A stretch of 64,000 bases of DNA, taken from assembly GCA_963779805.1 (NCBI GenBank), contig CAVZZN010000007.1, positions 407,155-471,154 on the forward strand. The letters run 5' to 3'. Positions 1-8,415 of this stretch are shown one piece after another (position 1 is the stretch's first letter; each line of letters opens with the position of its first letter). The DNA comes from CAIWHR01 sp963779805. GTDB lineage: Bacteria; Pseudomonadota; Gammaproteobacteria; Burkholderiales; Casimicrobiaceae. The position numbers and the translations under genes are program-made. The notes beneath the pieces were generated by a model. That model saw nothing but the letters and a program-made list of their open reading frames with translations. It did no database searches and was not told the origin of the DNA.

Positions 1-1830
1 CGGCCGGAAGGCAAGCGCTGCTCGCGATCCTGAGACAGGATCCCGCCGACCCGGTGGCCCGCTTCCAGCTCGCCGTGAGTCTCGAGCGCGACGGCTCTCC
101 GCTCGACGCGATGCAGCAGTACGAGATGCAGGTCGCTCGCCATCCGGCGCACGTGGCCGCGTGGCACAACCTCGGCCTGCTGCGCCTTGCGCACTCCACT
201 CCCGACAGCGCCGTCGGTGCGTTCGCGCAGGTCGTCGGGCGCGATGCCGGTCACTTCAACGGCTGGATGGGCATGGGCGCCGCGCTGCACCGATTCGCGC
301 CGCACTTCCGAAGCGGTCGACGCGTGGCTGCGTGCCCACGCCTTGCGGCCGCAGGAGGTCGAGCCGTTGCGCCACGCCGCGTCCGCCCTGGGCGAGCTCG
401 CCGAGCTGCCGCGCGCGATCGCGCTGCTCGAGCGCGCGCTCGCCATTGCGCCGCGCGACCTCAATCTGCGCCTCGAGTGCGCCTCGCTCTCGAGCAGTCT
501 CGGCGCACACGCGGCCTCGCTCGCGCAGTTGCGCCACGCGTGCACGCTGGCGCCCGACGATCCGCGCGTGCACAGCGCGCTGCTGCTGGAGCTGCACTAC
601 GGGGGCGAGCCGATGCCGGCCGGGGAGCTCGCGCGCGAGCACTGGCAGTGGGGCGCGGGGCACGGGCAGGCCGTGCGTCCGCTCGCGCTGCGACCGGCGC
701 CCACGCCGCGCGCATCGCGCCGCTTGCGCATCGGCTATCTGTCGCCCCGCTTCGGCGTCGGTCCGCTTGCGCCTTTCTTCCTTCCCGTGCTGGAGCAGCA
801 CGACCGCCGCCGCTTCGACGTGCGGCTCTTCGCGGCCACGCCGGCAAGCGATCCGATGGCGCAGCGCATGCGTGCCGCGGCCGCAGCATGGTTCGACCTT
901 CCCGCGGATGACGATCGGGCAGCCGCGCTGATCGCCGCGCAGGACCTCGATCTGCTCGTCGATCTCGCGGGCCATTCGCCCGGAAACCGGCTGACCGTCC
1001 TCGCGCGGCGGCCGGCGCCGGTGCAAGCGACGTGGCTCGATTACTTCGACACCACCGGCATGGCCGCGATCGATTACCTCATCGGGGATCCCATCGAGAC
1101 GCCGATGGCGGATGCCGGCCATTTTCGCGAGCGCCTCGTGCTGCTGCCCTGCCGGTTCGCATACCGTCCCGTCGATCCCGCCCGCCCCTCTGCGTTACCG
1201 GCAGCCGCGCGCGGATACATCACGTTCGGAAGCTTCAACCGTCACGCCAAGATCAGCGATGGCGCACTCGACTGCTGGGCAGGCGTGCTGCACGCGCTGC
1301 CGGAGGCGCGCCTCGTGCTGCGCGCGGCGGCATACAGGGGCGCGAGCACGGTGGCGTGGCTGCGCGAGCGCTGGGCAGGTCGCCTTCCGGTGGAGCGCAT
1401 CGACTTCATGCCCTGGCTGCCGTGGAACGAAGCGCTCGCGGCCTATGCCGACGTGGACATCGCGCTCGACCCCTTTCCCTATAATGGCGGCCTCACGACG
1501 TGCGATGCCCTCGCGCATGGCGTGCCGGTGGTGGCGCTCGCGGGCGACCGCATGATCGCGAGACAGAGTGCGGCGTTGCTCTGCGCCGCGGGACATCCCG
1601 AGTGGATCGCACCGGACCGCGACGCCTACGTGCGCCTCGCCGTGGCGCTCGCGCAGGATGGCAATCTGCCGACGCTGCGTGCGGGCCTGCACGCGCAGCT
1701 GCCGGGCTCTGCGTTGTGCGATGTGCCGGGGTTCACGCGCCGCCTCGAGCATGCATTCGAAACGATGGCGACGCTCGGCCCGCGCGCTCCGGATGCGCGC
1801 CATCCGCTCGAACCGATCGTGATTCGATGA
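1..1830 (+). CDS. TPR/GT41 (SPINDLY-like) glycosyltransferase, 5' partial, one frameshift
   Basis: The coding frame is already open at base 1, so the start lies outside the window. The N-terminal part is tetratricopeptide-like (helical pairs such as HVAAWHNLGLLRLA). The C-terminal part is an O-GlcNAc-transferase-type (GT41) catalytic domain, recognised by RRLRIGYLSPRFG, IDFMPWLPWNEALAAYADVD, ALDPFPYNGGLTTCDALAHG and GVPVVALAGDRMIARQSAALL. Family members usually move a sugar onto Ser/Thr of proteins; the acceptor here is unknown. The frame changes near 295-310, inside the TPR part; removing one base restores a continuous product, so I treat it as a sequencing indel. The stop codon overlaps the next start (ATGA at 1827-1830), implying translational coupling with the arn-type genes. 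That is an unusual neighbour for a GT41 enzyme. Confidence 0.85.
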
Positions 1831-2813
1831 CCCCGCCCAAGCCGCCCCCCTCTCCCGCGAGCGCCGTCGTGTTCGCGTATCACAACGTCGGCGTGCGCTG
1901 CCTCAAGGTGCTGCTCGCGCACGGCATCGACGTCCGCCTGGTGGTCACGCACGCCGACGATGCGCAGGAGAACATCTGGTTCGGCTCCGTCGCAGCCGTG
2001 GCCGCCGAGTACGGACTGCCCGTGATCACCCCGGCCGATCCGAACGTTGCGGCGATCGTGGCGCGCGTCACCGCGGCCCACGCCGACTTCCTGTTCTCGT
2101 TCTACTACCGCATGATGCTCAAGCCCGCGCTGCTCACCGCCCCGGCGCGCGGCGCTCTCAACATGCACGGCTCGCTGCTGCCGAAATATCGCGGCCGCGC
2201 ACCGGTCAACTGGGCGGTGCTGCACGGCGAGCGCGAAACCGGCGCCACGCTGCACTACATGACCGCGAAGCCCGACAACGGCGACATCGTCGATCAGCAG
2301 GCCGTGCCGATCCTGCCGGACGACACCGCGCAGGAAGTCTTCGACAAGGTGACGGTGGCGGCGGAGATCGCCCTCGATCGCGTGCTGCCGGCGCTCATCG
2401 CGGGAACGGCACCGCGCATCGCGCAGGACCTCGCGCGCGGCGCGTATTTCGGCGGCCGCAAGCCGAGCGACGGCGTGATCGACTGGACGCGGGACGCGCG
2501 CAGCATTCACAACCTCGTGCGTGCGGTGGCGCCGCCCTACCCCGGCGCCTTCACCGGCGTAGGCGGCATCGCCGCGCGGGTGCTGCGTACCCGCGTGCTC
2601 GATGCATTTGCGCCGCCAACGCTCACGCCCACGCTGGAGGTCACGGGCGAGCGCATCGTCGCGCATTGCGGCGGCGGGGGCACGCTGCAGGTGCTGCGCC
2701 TCGAGATCGACGGCGTCGCGGCCGATGCCGCCGCCGTGAGGGCGCGTTTCGGTCGCTCGCCGGCGCTGCTCGCACCTCTCCCCTCGGCTGACGCCCCGCG
2801 CCCGGTCGGCTGA
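1827..2813 (+). CDS. arnA: UDP-4-amino-4-deoxy-L-arabinose-type formyltransferase (ArnA N-terminal half)
   Basis: A 328-residue formyltransferase. The fold markers are HGSLLPKYRGRAPVNWAVLH (formyl-transfer Asn/His region), the substrate-loop motif KPDNGDIVDQ and the C-terminal subdomain motif APPYPGAFT. In E. coli ArnA this domain N-formylates UDP-Ara4N in the lipid A modification pathway. Here it is a separate gene rather than fused to the decarboxylase, which follows 124 bp downstream. The ATG at 1827 overlaps the upstream stop. The broad formyltransferase family includes Met-tRNA formyltransferase, but the neighbouring ArnA-type decarboxylase and ArnD-type deacetylase favour the aminoarabinose role. 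arnB, arnC and arnT are not in the window. Confidence 0.85.
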   Translation: MTPPKPPPSPASAVVFAYHNVGVRCLKVLLAHGIDVRLVVTHADDAQENIWFGSVAAVAAEYGLPVITPADPNVAAIVARVTAAHADFLFSFYYRMMLKPALLTAPARGALNMHGSLLPKYRGRAPVNWAVLHGERETGATLHYMTAKPDNGDIVDQQAVPILPDDTAQEVFDKVTVAAEIALDRVLPALIAGTAPRIAQDLARGAYFGGRKPSDGVIDWTRDARSIHNLVRAVAPPYPGAFTGVGGIAARVLRTRVLDAFAPPTLTPTLEVTGERIVAHCGGGGTLQVLRLEIDGVAADAAAVRARFGRSPALLAPLPSADAPRPVG

Positions 2814-2937
2814 TCAAGCGGGCGCCCGGCGCGAGGTCGCCGCCTCCGTATACTTCGCCCGTGCCGGGCGCGCGAAGCGCCCGCGAAAGTCGCCGTTCCA
2901 TTCCCGCGCCGTTCCACTCCCCAACACCCCTCCCGCC

Positions 2938-3982
2938 ATGCGCAAAATCCTGATCCTCGGCGTCAACGGCTTCATCGGCCACCATCTGTCCAAGCGCATC
3001 CTCGCCGAGACCGACTGGTCGATCTACGGCATGGACATGCAGGCCGACCGCATCGAGGACCTGATCGCCGATCGCCGCTTCCATTTCTTCGAAGGCGACA
3101 TCACGATCAACCGGGAGTGGATCGAGTACCACATCAAGAAGTGCGACACGGTCCTGCCGCTCGTCGCCATCGCCACGCCCGCGACGTACGTGCGCGAGCC
3201 GCTGCGGGTGTTCGAGCTCGACTTCGAGGCGAACCTGCCGATCGTGCGGCACTGCGTGCACCATCGCAAGCGCATCATCTTCCCCTCGACCTCCGAGGTG
3301 TACGGCATGTGCCGCGACGCCGAGTTCGATCCCGAGAGCTCGGAGCTCGTGCTCGGCCCGATCAACAAGCCGCGCTGGATCTACTCCTGCGCGAAGCAGC
3401 TCATGGACCGCGTGATCCACGCCTACGGGATGCAGGAGGGCCTCGATTACACGCTGTTCAGGCCGTTCAACTGGATCGGCTCCGGCCTCGACTCGATCAA
3501 CACGGCGAAGGAAGGCAGCTCGCGCGTCATCACGCAGTTCCTCGGGCACATCCTGCGCGGCGAGGACATCAAGCTCGTCGACGGCGGCACCCAGAAGCGC
3601 GCGTTCACCTACATCGACGACGGCATCTCGGCCCTCATGAAGATCATCGTGAATCCGGGCGGCATCGCGAGCGGCAAGATCTACAACATCGGCAACCCGG
3701 CGAACAACTTCTCCGTGCGCGAGCTCGCGACCATGATGCTCGAGCTCGCCGCCCGCTACCCCGAGTACCGCGAGAGCGCGAGCAAGGTGCATCTGGTCGA
3801 CGTCACGGCCGGCGACTACTACGGCAAGGGCTACCAGGACGTGCAGAACCGCGTGCCGAAGATCGACAACACCTGCGCGGATCTCGACTGGGCCCCGAAG
3901 GTCCCGATGGCGGAGGCGCTCGCGCTCATCTTCGACGCCTACCGCGGGCAGGTCGCGCGAGGCGAGGCTCCTCGTCGACTGA
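2938..3982 (+). CDS. arnA: UDP-glucuronate decarboxylase / NAD-dependent epimerase (ArnA C-terminal half)
   Basis: Extended short-chain dehydrogenase of about 348 residues. The Rossmann motif ILGVNGFIGHHL is at the N-terminus, the catalytic SxxxYxxxK region lies in PSTSEVYGMC and IYSCAKQLMDR, and FRPFNWIG and DGGTQKRAFTYIDDG are typical of ArnA-type UDP-GlcA decarboxylases. The enzyme oxidises and decarboxylates UDP-glucuronate to UDP-4-keto-pentose. As written, the frame runs on without a stop into the next gene. Dropping one base in the GCGCG run near 3958 gives the ending QVAEARLLVD and a TGA at 3980-3982, the expected length for this domain. I therefore infer a one-base insertion in the sequence, not a fusion with arnD. 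Confidence 0.85.
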
Positions 3983-4063
3983 CCCCGGCCGCGCGGCCAC
4001 CGGCCCCGGCAGCGCATTCGCGTGAGGGAGGCCGCGGCCGCGAGCGCAGCGTTCGCGCGCCCG

Positions 4064-4987
4064 ATGAATCTCGCCCTCAAGATCGACGTGGACACCCTGC
4101 GCGGCACGCGCGAAGGCGTGCCGGCGCTCGTGGCCATGCTGCGGCGGCATGCAGCGGGCGCGACGTTCCTGTGGAGCCTCGGACCCGATCACACCGGCCG
4201 CGCGATCAAGCGCGTGTTCCGTTCGGGATTTCTCGGCAAGGTGCGTCGGACCTCGGTGGTGAAGCACTATGGCCTGCGCACGCTGCTCTACGGCACCGTG
4301 CTGCCCGGGCCCGACATCGGCCGGCGCGCGGCGGACGTCATGCGCAGCGCGCGCGACGCGGGCTTCGAGATGGGCATCCATTGCTGGGATCACGTGCGCT
4401 GGCAGGATGGTGTCGCGACCGCGGATGCCGCGTGGACGCAGCAGGAGATGCAGCGCGCATGCGAACGCTTCACCGAAATCTTCGGACGGGCCCCGCGAAC
4501 GCACGGGGCGGCCGGATGGCAGGTGAACGTGCATGCCCTGCGCCTGACGCAGCGTCTGGGTTTCGACTACTGCTCCGACGGCCGCGGCACGTGCCCCTAC
4601 CTGCCGGTGTGGAACGCGGAGCTGATCCGCTGTCCGCAGTTGCCGACCACGCTGCCGACGCTCGACGAGCTCATCGGTACCGATGGCATCACGGAGCACA
4701 ATGCGGCTGCGCACCTGCTCGAGCTCACGGCTGATCCGCCGCCTACGGGTCACGTGTTCACGCTGCACGCGGAGCTCGAAGGCATGCGCCTCGCACCCGT
4801 GTTCGAGCAGCTGCTCGCGGGCTGGCGCGCGCAAGGCTGGCGACTCACGTCGACCGAAGCGCTGTTCGAGAGCGTTCAGGGCCTGCCGCTGCCGCGCTGC
4901 GAAACGCATCCGGGCGAGGTGCGCGGGCGCACGGGCACGCTGCTCGTGCAGGGACCCGAATTCCTGGGCGGCGTCGATCCGGACTGA
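4064..4987 (+). CDS. arnD: 4-deoxy-4-formamido-L-arabinose-phosphoundecaprenol deformylase (ArnD-like)
   Basis: A 307-residue polysaccharide-deacetylase (NodB-like, CE4) protein. The start KIDVDTLRGTREGVP carries the metal-binding Asp pair of the ArnD family, and EMGIHCWDHVRWQD carries the family's His-x(3)-His region. ArnD removes the formyl group from undecaprenyl-phosphate-Ara4FN at the inner membrane, which fits the formyltransferase two genes upstream. I chose the ATG at 4064 because it places the IDVD motif about seven residues from the N-terminus, as usual. A GTG at 4022 would add 14 low-complexity residues. The C-terminal extension after GQPLPRC-like sequence ends in ...FLGGVDPD. Confidence 0.85.
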   Translation: MNLALKIDVDTLRGTREGVPALVAMLRRHAAGATFLWSLGPDHTGRAIKRVFRSGFLGKVRRTSVVKHYGLRTLLYGTVLPGPDIGRRAADVMRSARDAGFEMGIHCWDHVRWQDGVATADAAWTQQEMQRACERFTEIFGRAPRTHGAAGWQVNVHALRLTQRLGFDYCSDGRGTCPYLPVWNAELIRCPQLPTTLPTLDELIGTDGITEHNAAAHLLELTADPPPTGHVFTLHAELEGMRLAPVFEQLLAGWRAQGWRLTSTEALFESVQGLPLPRCETHPGEVRGRTGTLLVQGPEFLGGVDPD

Positions 4988-5058
4988 CGCCGCGGCAGGC
5001 CCCTTCAGCGGGCGCCGGGACCCTCACCGGCATGCCCTTTTCCACGAGGAGATCGCGA

Positions 5059-5517
5059 ATGATCGGCAAGCGCGTTGCGGACTTCAGCATTCCGGCCACG
5101 GGCGACAAGACCTTCCGACTGTCGGACCACGTCGGCGAGAAGGTCGTCCTGTACTTCTATCCCAAGGACAACACCCCGGGCTGCACGACCGAGGGCCAGG
5201 AATTTCGCGATCACTACGCCGAGTTCCGCAAGGCCGGCGCACGCGTGGTCGGCGTGTCGCGCGACAGCATGAAGTCGCACGAGGGCTTCAAGGCCAAGAT
5301 GGGCTTCCCGTTCGACCTTCTCTGCGATGCCGACGAGAAGCTGTGCACCCAGTTCGACGTGATCAAGATGAAGAACATGTACGGCAAGCAGGTGCGCGGC
5401 ATCGAGCGCTCGACGTTCCTCATCGGCCGCGACGGCAAGCTCGTGCGCGAGTGGCGCAAGGTGAGGGTGGATGGCCACGTGCAGGAGGTGCTCGAGGCGG
5501 TGAAGGCGCTCGAGTGA
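5059..5517 (+). CDS. bcp: Peroxiredoxin, Bcp/PrxQ type
   Basis: A 152-residue thiol peroxidase. The peroxidatic Cys sits in YPKDNTPGCTTEGQEFRDHY, with the PxxxTxxC active-site pattern. GVSRDSMKSHEGFKAKMGFPF and the late RSTFLIGRDG motif complete the AhpC/TSA fold. It reduces H2O2 and organic hydroperoxides in the cytoplasm with thioredoxin as donor. The ATG at 5059 is chosen over the upstream in-frame ATG at 5032 because a GAGGAG ribosome site lies at 5046-5051 and MIGKRVADFSIP is the usual family start. It is followed after 90 bp by the PIN-PhoH gene on the same strand. Confidence 0.93.
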   Translation: MIGKRVADFSIPATGDKTFRLSDHVGEKVVLYFYPKDNTPGCTTEGQEFRDHYAEFRKAGARVVGVSRDSMKSHEGFKAKMGFPFDLLCDADEKLCTQFDVIKMKNMYGKQVRGIERSTFLIGRDGKLVREWRKVRVDGHVQEVLEAVKALE

Positions 5518-5607
5518 GCGCGCCGGGCATCGCCTCCATGGCGGGTTGCACGGCGGCCTGCTAGCATAGGCTTGCCGTCCCGTTAACCGCAGCCCGCCAG
5601 GAGGCCC

Positions 5608-7089
5608 ATGGTCGAGCGCAAGATCCATCCCGCGCCCCTCACCCTCGTCGCCCGCAAGATCGCCAAGAACTCGAAGCTCGGCCAGACCACCCGCCTCCAC
5701 ACGGTCAACAAGCTCTTCGTGCTCGACACCAACGTGTTGATGCACGATCCCACGAGTCTCTTCCGGTTCGAAGAGCACGACATCTACATCCCGATTCTCA
5801 CCCTCGAGGAGCTCGACAACCACAAGAAGGGCATGACCGAAGTCGCGCGCAATGCGCGGCAGGTCTCGCGCTTTCTCGACGAGCTGGTGACGGCGATGCC
5901 GAACGGCATCGGCGACGGCATCGCGCTCGAGGTGAAGTCCGGCGGCGCCGCCACCGGCCGGCTGTTCCTGCAGACCGAAGCGATCACGACCGTGCTGCCG
6001 GCCTCGCTCGCCAACGGCAAGGCCGACAACCAGATCCTCGCGGTGGTCATGCATCTGCAGCAGGCGCATCCCAAGCGCAGCGTCATCCTGGTGTCGAAGG
6101 ACATCAACATGCGCATCAAGGCGCGCGCGCTGGGGATCGCCGCCGAGGACTACACGAACGACAAGGTGCTCGAGGACACCGAGCTCCTGTACAGCGGCAT
6201 GCGCGAGCTGCCGGAGGATTTCTGGGAACGCCACGGCAAGGGCATGGAGTCGTGGCAGCAGGGCGGCCACACGCTCTATCGCATCACCGGCCCGCTGGTG
6301 CCGTCGCTGCTGGTGAACGAGTTCGTGTACCAGGAGCGTCCCGGCGAAGCGCCGCTGTACGCGGGCGTGAAGGAGATCAGCGGCCGGACCGCCGTGCTGC
6401 AGACGCTCAAGGATTACACGCATCAGAAGAACAACGTGTGGGGCATCACCGCGCGCAACCGCGAGCAGAATTTCGCGCTCAACCTGCTGATGAACCCCGA
6501 GATCGACTTCGTGTCGCTGCTGGGCCAGGCCGGGACGGGCAAGACGCTGCTGACGCTCGCCGCGGGGCTCATGCTGACGCTCGAGTTCAAGGTCTACTCC
6601 GAGATCATCATGACCCGCGTGACCGTGCCGGTCGGCGAGGACATCGGCTTCCTGCCGGGCACCGAGGAAGAGAAGATGAACCCGTGGATGGGCGCGCTCG
6701 AGGACAACCTGGACGTGCTCAACAAGACCGACGACGAGGCCGGCGAATGGGGCCGCGCCGCAACGCGCGATCTCATCCGCTCGCGCATCAAGGTGAAGTC
6801 GCTCAACTTCATGCGCGGGCGCACGTTCATCAACAAGTTCCTCATCATCGACGAGGCGCAGAACCTCACGCCCAAGCAGATGAAGACGCTGGTGACGCGC
6901 GCGGGGCCGGGCACCAAGGTCGTGTGCCTCGGCAACATCTCCCAGATCGACACGCCCTACCTCACGGAAGGCAGCTCCGGCATCACGTACGTGGTGGACC
7001 GCTTCAAGGGCTGGGAGCACTCCGGCCACGTGACCCTGCAGCGCGGCGAGCGCTCGCGCCTCGCCGACCACGCGGCGGACATCCTCTGA
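5608..7089 (+). CDS. phoH: PIN domain-PhoH ATPase
   Basis: A 493-residue two-domain protein. The N-terminal PIN nuclease domain begins KLFVLDTNVLMHDP (about residues 36-49) with acidic residues in LTLEELDNHKKG. The C-terminal PhoH ATPase has Walker A GQAGTGKTLL near residue 306, Walker B FLIIDEAQN near 410, and LGNISQIDTPYL. Proteins of this architecture (PhoH2 type) are RNA helicase/RNase-like enzymes; the RNA substrate here is unknown. An AGGAGG sequence at 5599-5604 lies unusually close to the ATG at 5608, so a slightly later start is possible. The gene ends just before hairpin A and is convergent with the NUDIX gene. Confidence 0.92.
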   Translation: MVERKIHPAPLTLVARKIAKNSKLGQTTRLHTVNKLFVLDTNVLMHDPTSLFRFEEHDIYIPILTLEELDNHKKGMTEVARNARQVSRFLDELVTAMPNGIGDGIALEVKSGGAATGRLFLQTEAITTVLPASLANGKADNQILAVVMHLQQAHPKRSVILVSKDINMRIKARALGIAAEDYTNDKVLEDTELLYSGMRELPEDFWERHGKGMESWQQGGHTLYRITGPLVPSLLVNEFVYQERPGEAPLYAGVKEISGRTAVLQTLKDYTHQKNNVWGITARNREQNFALNLLMNPEIDFVSLLGQAGTGKTLLTLAAGLMLTLEFKVYSEIIMTRVTVPVGEDIGFLPGTEEEKMNPWMGALEDNLDVLNKTDDEAGEWGRAATRDLIRSRIKVKSLNFMRGRTFINKFLIIDEAQNLTPKQMKTLVTRAGPGTKVVCLGNISQIDTPYLTEGSSGITYVVDRFKGWEHSGHVTLQRGERSRLADHAADIL

Positions 7090-7097
7090 CCCCCTCG

Positions 7098-7140
7098 TTA
7101 CTCAGAGTAAATACTCGGAGTCATGGGTTACTCTGAGTAA
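7098..7140. repeat. Palindromic hairpin element, copy A (TTACTCnGAGTAA pair)
   Basis: TTACTCAGAGTAA at 7098-7110 and TTACTCTGAGTAA at 7128-7140. Each 13-mer is itself a palindrome around its central base, and the two are exact reverse complements, so they can pair as a 13-bp stem over a 17-nt loop. The element sits between the convergent phoH and NUDIX genes and is a likely bidirectional terminator. The same 13-mer recurs at 28.1 kb and 46.7 kb. A G-rich GGGTT run follows at 7142-7159. Confidence 0.8.
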
Positions 7141-7154
7141 AGGGTTGGGTTGGG

Positions 7155-7724
7155 TTAGGCCGCCGCTGAGAGGTCCGGCCGCGCCGCCGGCCGGCGCTCG
7201 AACGCGCTCACGTGCACGGCGAACGTGCCGAGCTTGCGGTCGAGGAAGAAGTTGCGCAGCGTGCGGGTGATCGTGCGGAACGCGAGCTGCTCCCAAGGCA
7301 CGTCGTCCTCGTGGAACAGCCGTACCTCGAGGCTTTCCGACCCGGGCGCGAAGTCGAGGTCGAGCAGGCGCGCGCGAAACATCACGTACACCTGGTTGAT
7401 GTAGGGCAGGCTGATGACGGTGTAGAGATCGCCGATCTGAACGCGCGCGCTCGCCTCTTCCAGCGTCTCGCGCAGCGCGCCCGCCGAGATCGTCTCGCCG
7501 TTCTCGAGAAAGCCCGCCGGCAGCGTCCACAGTCCGTGTCGAGGCTCGATCGCACGCCTGCACAGCAGCACCTGGTCGTCCCACTCGGGCAGGCAGCCCA
7601 CCACCACCTTCGGGTTCTGGTAGTGGATCTCGCCGCACGACGCGCAGACGCTGCGCGGAAGGCTGTCGCCCTCGGGAATGCGAAGCTCGAGCTCCGCCGA
7701 GCCGCAGGTGCTGCAGAACTTCAC
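7155..7724 (-). CDS. NUDIX hydrolase with N-terminal zinc ribbon
   Basis: A 189-residue protein. The N-terminal zinc ribbon has Cys pairs CSTCG and CASCG about 25 residues apart. The NUDIX box follows as GFLENGETISAGALRETLEE. The REx2EE metal-binding core is intact, but the position of the last Gly is Ser (EEAS), a tolerated variant. The family hydrolyses nucleoside diphosphates linked to another moiety, NADH-type compounds being common for zinc-ribbon members; the substrate is not evident. The GTG start at 7724 overlaps the orn stop codon (GTGA), so the two are probably translated from one message. The gene ends inside the G-rich run beside hairpin A. Confidence 0.88.
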   Translation of the reverse strand: MKFCSTCGSAELELRIPEGDSLPRSVCASCGEIHYQNPKVVVGCLPEWDDQVLLCRRAIEPRHGLWTLPAGFLENGETISAGALRETLEEASARVQIGDLYTVISLPYINQVYVMFRARLLDLDFAPGSESLEVRLFHEDDVPWEQLAFRTITRTLRNFFLDRKLGTFAVHVSAFERRPAARPDLSAAA

Positions 7725-8266
7725 GGCAGCAGGAAGTGCTCGCGGTAGTACTTCATCTCCATGATGGATTCCTGCACGTCGGCGAGCGCCTCGTGCTTGC
7801 CTTCCTTGGGAATCCCCTTCATGAGCTCCGGCTTCCAGCGCCGGCACAGCTCCTTGAGCGTGGAGACGTCGAGGTTGCGGTAGTGGAAGTAGTCCTCGAG
7901 CTCGGGCATCCAGCGCGCGAGGAAGCGCCGGTCCTGGCAGATGGAGTTGCCGCACATCGGCGACGCCTTGGACGGCACGTGCTCGCGCAGGAAGCCGAGC
8001 GCGGCGCTCTCCACGTCGCGCTCGGTGAACGTCGACGCGCGCACGCGGTCGACGAGCCCGGAGCGCCCGTGCGTGCTGGTGTTCCACGAATCCATGCCGG
8101 AGAGCACCGCCTCGTCCTGATGCACGACCCACACCGGCGCCTCGGCGACGGTGACGAGCTCGCCGTCGGTGACGATCAGCGCCACCTCGATGATGCGGTC
8201 GGTGTCCGGCTTGAGGCCGGTCATCTCCATGTCGATCCAGATGAGGCGGCTCGCGTCTTGCGGCAT
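7721..8266 (-). CDS. orn: Oligoribonuclease
   Basis: A 181-residue DEDDh 3'-5' exonuclease. ExoI is WIDMEMTGL, ExoII lies around GNSICQDRRFLARWMPEL, and ExoIII is EGKHEALADVQESI with the catalytic His and Asp. Orn degrades two- to five-nucleotide RNAs, including pGpG, and is essential in many proteobacteria. The length is typical. The ATG at 8266 is the first in the conserved frame and gives the usual start MPQDASRLIWIDMEMTGL. The gene overlaps the NUDIX gene by four bases and is divergent from the M48 protease. Confidence 0.95.
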   Translation of the reverse strand: MPQDASRLIWIDMEMTGLKPDTDRIIEVALIVTDGELVTVAEAPVWVVHQDEAVLSGMDSWNTSTHGRSGLVDRVRASTFTERDVESAALGFLREHVPSKASPMCGNSICQDRRFLARWMPELEDYFHYRNLDVSTLKELCRRWKPELMKGIPKEGKHEALADVQESIMEMKYYREHFLLP

Positions 8267-8267
8267 G

Positions 8268-8298
8268 TTGAATTCGTCGAGTTGAATTCGTCTACAAT
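8268..8298 (+). promoter_or_regulatory. Possible promoter with repeated TTGAATTCGTC in the orn/M48 divergent gap
   Basis: TTGAATTCGTC occurs twice in tandem (8268-8278 and 8282-8292), followed by TACAAT at 8293-8298. The first TTGAAT is 19 bp from TACAAT, a loose sigma-70-like arrangement reading towards the M48 gene. The repeat is clear; promoter function is a guess. Confidence 0.25.
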
Positions 8299-8415
8299 CG
8301 GTCGCACATTCTCGCACAACGCCGCGCCGCGGCCCGCAGGCGCCCGCGCCTGCCGCCGTCCGCGCGCGCGGTCGGGAGCGAGCCCCATGCTCTGTCAATC
8401 GCGGCCCGCATCCCG

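Noticed and set aside
2938..4734. Apparent 598-residue fusion of the decarboxylase with a C-terminal extension
   Set aside because: The extension is the wrong-frame translation of arnD; one-base removal near 3958 gives a normal stop.
5005..7071. A 688-codon minus-strand open frame opposite bcp and phoH
   Set aside because: Mirror of conserved genes on the plus strand; no motif of its own.
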